DNA of 14,334 bases from assembly GCA_905210995.1 (NCBI GenBank), contig CAJLZE010000057.1, positions 1 to 14,334 of the forward strand. Reading direction: 5' to 3'. Source of the DNA: an uncultured Anaerotruncus sp. (GTDB lineage: Bacteria > Bacillota > Clostridia > Oscillospirales > CAG-272). Each line of letters starts with the position of its first letter. Position 1 is the stretch's first letter. The notes under the pieces are model-generated. The model had not been told where the DNA came from and made no database searches. It saw only the letters and a list, made by a program, of their open reading frames with translations. Positions 12,964 to 14,334 of this stretch are shown here, one piece after another. Both the position numbers and the translations under genes were made by a program.

Positions 12964-14298
12964 ATGGAAGAAAAGAAAAAGAGAAGGATACTCGTATTTT
13001 CGGTCGATGCGCTCGTGTCGGAGGATATCGAATATCTCAAGACCTGCCCCAACTTCAAAAAATATCTCGGCGGCGGCGCGCGCGTTATGAAAATGCGCAC
13101 GATCTACCCGAGCGTCACCTACCCGGCACACGTTTCGATGATGACGGGCTGCTATCCCGAAAAGACCGGAGTCGTGAGCAACTACTCGTTCTCTCTCGAC
13201 AGCAAAGAGGATAGCTGGCAGTGGTTCTCCGACGTGATACGCGTTGAGGATATCTTTACCGCGGCTAAAAAAGCGGGATACACCACCGCATCGGTGTTCT
13301 GGCCCGTTACCGGCAGACATCCCGACATCGACTGGCTGATAGACGAATACTGGATGCCTCAGGCGGGCGATACGCTTCGCTCCTCGTTTGAGCGCGCAGG
13401 GTCGAAGCCCGAGGTGCTTGACATAATAGAATCGAACGCACATCTGCTCGCTCCGTCTTATCTTAAGACCGGACGCAAGAATTTCTGCGTTCATCCCGAG
13501 GTCGATAACTTCCTCGTAAAGTGCTGCTGCGATATAATCCGCAAATTCCGCCCCGAGGTCACATTCGTTCACAACGGCAATATCGACAACGGGCGCCACA
13601 CGAATGGTGTGTTCGGCGAATGGCTGCAGCCCGCGCTTGACATCGTTGACAAAGCGATAGGCGACCTCGGCGAGTCGCTTGAGGCTATCGGCGAGCTTGA
13701 AAACACCGATTTCTTCCTTGTCAGCGACCACGGTCAGCTTGACATAAAGCGCACGATAAAGCCGAATCTGCTGCTTGCCCGTCTCGGGCTTCTCAAAGCC
13801 AACGCAAAGGGCAAAGTCACCGAGTGGAAGGCATATTGCCGCTCGAACGCAATGTCAACGCTCATTTATCTGCATGATCCCGACGATAAGGAGACCTACG
13901 ATTATCTTTACAGCGAACTGAAGAAAATGCGCGACGAGGGCATTTACGGCTTTTCGGAGGTCTTTACACGCGAAGAGGCGAAGGAGAAGGAGCATCTTGA
14001 CGGCGACTTTGCCTTCTGCCTTGAGACCGACGGATATACCTCATATTCCGACAGTTGTCGCGAGCCGCTGTTGGCTCCGCTCGATGTGACCGACTTCCGT
14101 TTCGGTCATGCCACGCACGGCTACCTGCCCGAAAAGGGACCGCAGCCCGTCTTCTGTGCCAAGGGACCGCACATCCGCGACGGCGTGACGCTTGATATGC
14201 GTCATACGGTCGATGAAGCGCCGACATATGCAAAGCTTCTCGGCGTCGAGCTGCCCGAAGCGCAGGGTACCGCTATCGAAGAAGTCCTCAAGGACTGA
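12964..14298 (+). CDS. Type I phosphodiesterase / nucleotide pyrophosphatase-like enzyme (alkaline phosphatase superfamily)
   Basis: A 444-residue cytosolic metal-dependent hydrolase with no signal peptide. The two-metal site is visible in order: FSVDAL with Asp15, YPSVTYPAHVSMMTG with the Thr52 nucleophile, HNGNIDNGRHTNG with Asp208 and His212, LVSDHGQ with Asp255 and His256, and FGHATHGYLP with His385. This matches the NPP/Phosphodiest (PF01663-type) branch, which cleaves phosphodiesters or nucleotide pyrophosphates, and sometimes phosphonates, forming a phospho-threonine intermediate. Thr rather than Ser as nucleophile favours the phosphodiesterase branch over classical alkaline phosphatase. 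The ATG at 12964 is preceded by GGAAAGG at 12946-12952 (11 bases). It is divergent from the LacI gene, so coregulation is likely. Substrate unknown; a sugar-linked or glycerol-linked phosphodiester would fit a LacI-controlled locus (inference). Confidence 0.92.
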   Translation: MEEKKKRRILVFSVDALVSEDIEYLKTCPNFKKYLGGGARVMKMRTIYPSVTYPAHVSMMTGCYPEKTGVVSNYSFSLDSKEDSWQWFSDVIRVEDIFTAAKKAGYTTASVFWPVTGRHPDIDWLIDEYWMPQAGDTLRSSFERAGSKPEVLDIIESNAHLLAPSYLKTGRKNFCVHPEVDNFLVKCCCDIIRKFRPEVTFVHNGNIDNGRHTNGVFGEWLQPALDIVDKAIGDLGESLEAIGELENTDFFLVSDHGQLDIKRTIKPNLLLARLGLLKANAKGKVTEWKAYCRSNAMSTLIYLHDPDDKETYDYLYSELKKMRDEGIYGFSEVFTREEAKEKEHLDGDFAFCLETDGYTSYSDSCREPLLAPLDVTDFRFGHATHGYLPEKGPQPVFCAKGPHIRDGVTLDMRHTVDEAPTYAKLLGVELPEAQGTAIEEVLKD

Positions 14299-14334
14299 CA
14301 TAACGCAAACTCCCGCCCGCGGCGCGCATGCGCG
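14299..14334. other. Downstream gap with CG-rich palindrome at window end
   Basis: The last 36 bases hold CCCGCCCGCGGCG (14312-14324), identical to 11798-11810 inside the convergent terminator, and a perfect 12-base palindrome CGCGCATGCGCG (14323-14334). It could be the first arm of a terminator cut by the window edge; no coding sequence is recognised. Confidence 0.3.

Noticed and set aside
1..14334. CRISPR arrays, insertion sequences, tRNA or rRNA genes, toxin-antitoxin or phage genes
   Set aside because: No regularly spaced repeats, transposase motifs, cloverleaf-like sequence or phage proteins were seen on either strand.

Overview
The window reads like a chromosomal segment of an uncultured, fairly GC-rich Clostridia-type bacterium (Firmicutes; Oscillospirales or Christensenellales-like is my guess). 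The reasons are strong GGAGG-type ribosome binding sites, near-consensus sigma-A promoters with 17-bp spacers, a short LAAC-lipobox lipoprotein, a LacI regulator, a lipoate ligase, and a clustered thiamine-diphosphate 2-oxo-acid (or acetoin-type) dehydrogenase complex. No phage, transposon, CRISPR or RNA gene was recognised. There is no gene-free stretch above about 220 bases; the gaps hold promoters, terminators and operator-like palindromes.

Layout. (1) Positions 1-170, minus strand: the first 56 codons of a GT4-type glycosyltransferase, running off the left edge. It is divergent from (2) a plus-strand pair at 325-2307: a predicted beta-propeller-like protein of unknown function and a TIM-barrel sugar-phosphate isomerase/epimerase-like protein, ending at a 22-bp perfect bidirectional terminator. 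(3) Positions 2385-3008, minus strand: a small lipoprotein with its own consensus promoter, whose -10 is embedded in a 17-bp palindrome resembling a Per/Fur box. (4) Positions 3156-5295, minus strand: lipoate-protein ligase followed by a cytosolic serine hydrolase of the beta-lactamase fold. (5) Positions 5512-11762, plus strand: a six-gene operon of E1-alpha, E1-beta, E2 and E3 of a lipoyl-dependent dehydrogenase complex, then a histidine phosphatase and a short-chain dehydrogenase. (6) Positions 11853-12869, minus strand: a LacI-family repressor convergent with that operon. (7) Positions 12964-14298, plus strand: a type I phosphodiesterase / alkaline phosphatase-superfamily enzyme divergent from the repressor.

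How they fit. LplA would charge Lys43 of the E2 lipoyl domain. Its promoter and the dehydrogenase promoter are back to back, with one copy of a TGTAATTACA palindrome between them and a second copy just downstream of the dehydrogenase promoter. Similar half-sites lie in the lacI promoter, so the LacI protein may control the whole locus (inference).

The most unusual feature is the E2. Its lipoyl domain is intact, but the acyltransferase core has lost the hallmark catalytic motif: DHRxxDG is replaced by D375-V-R-V-W-E-G, and the TISN serine aligns with Phe337. All the other subunits keep their key residues. The complex could therefore be a lipoyl-dependent oxidase that does not make acyl-CoA in the usual way, or it could borrow an acyltransferase from elsewhere.
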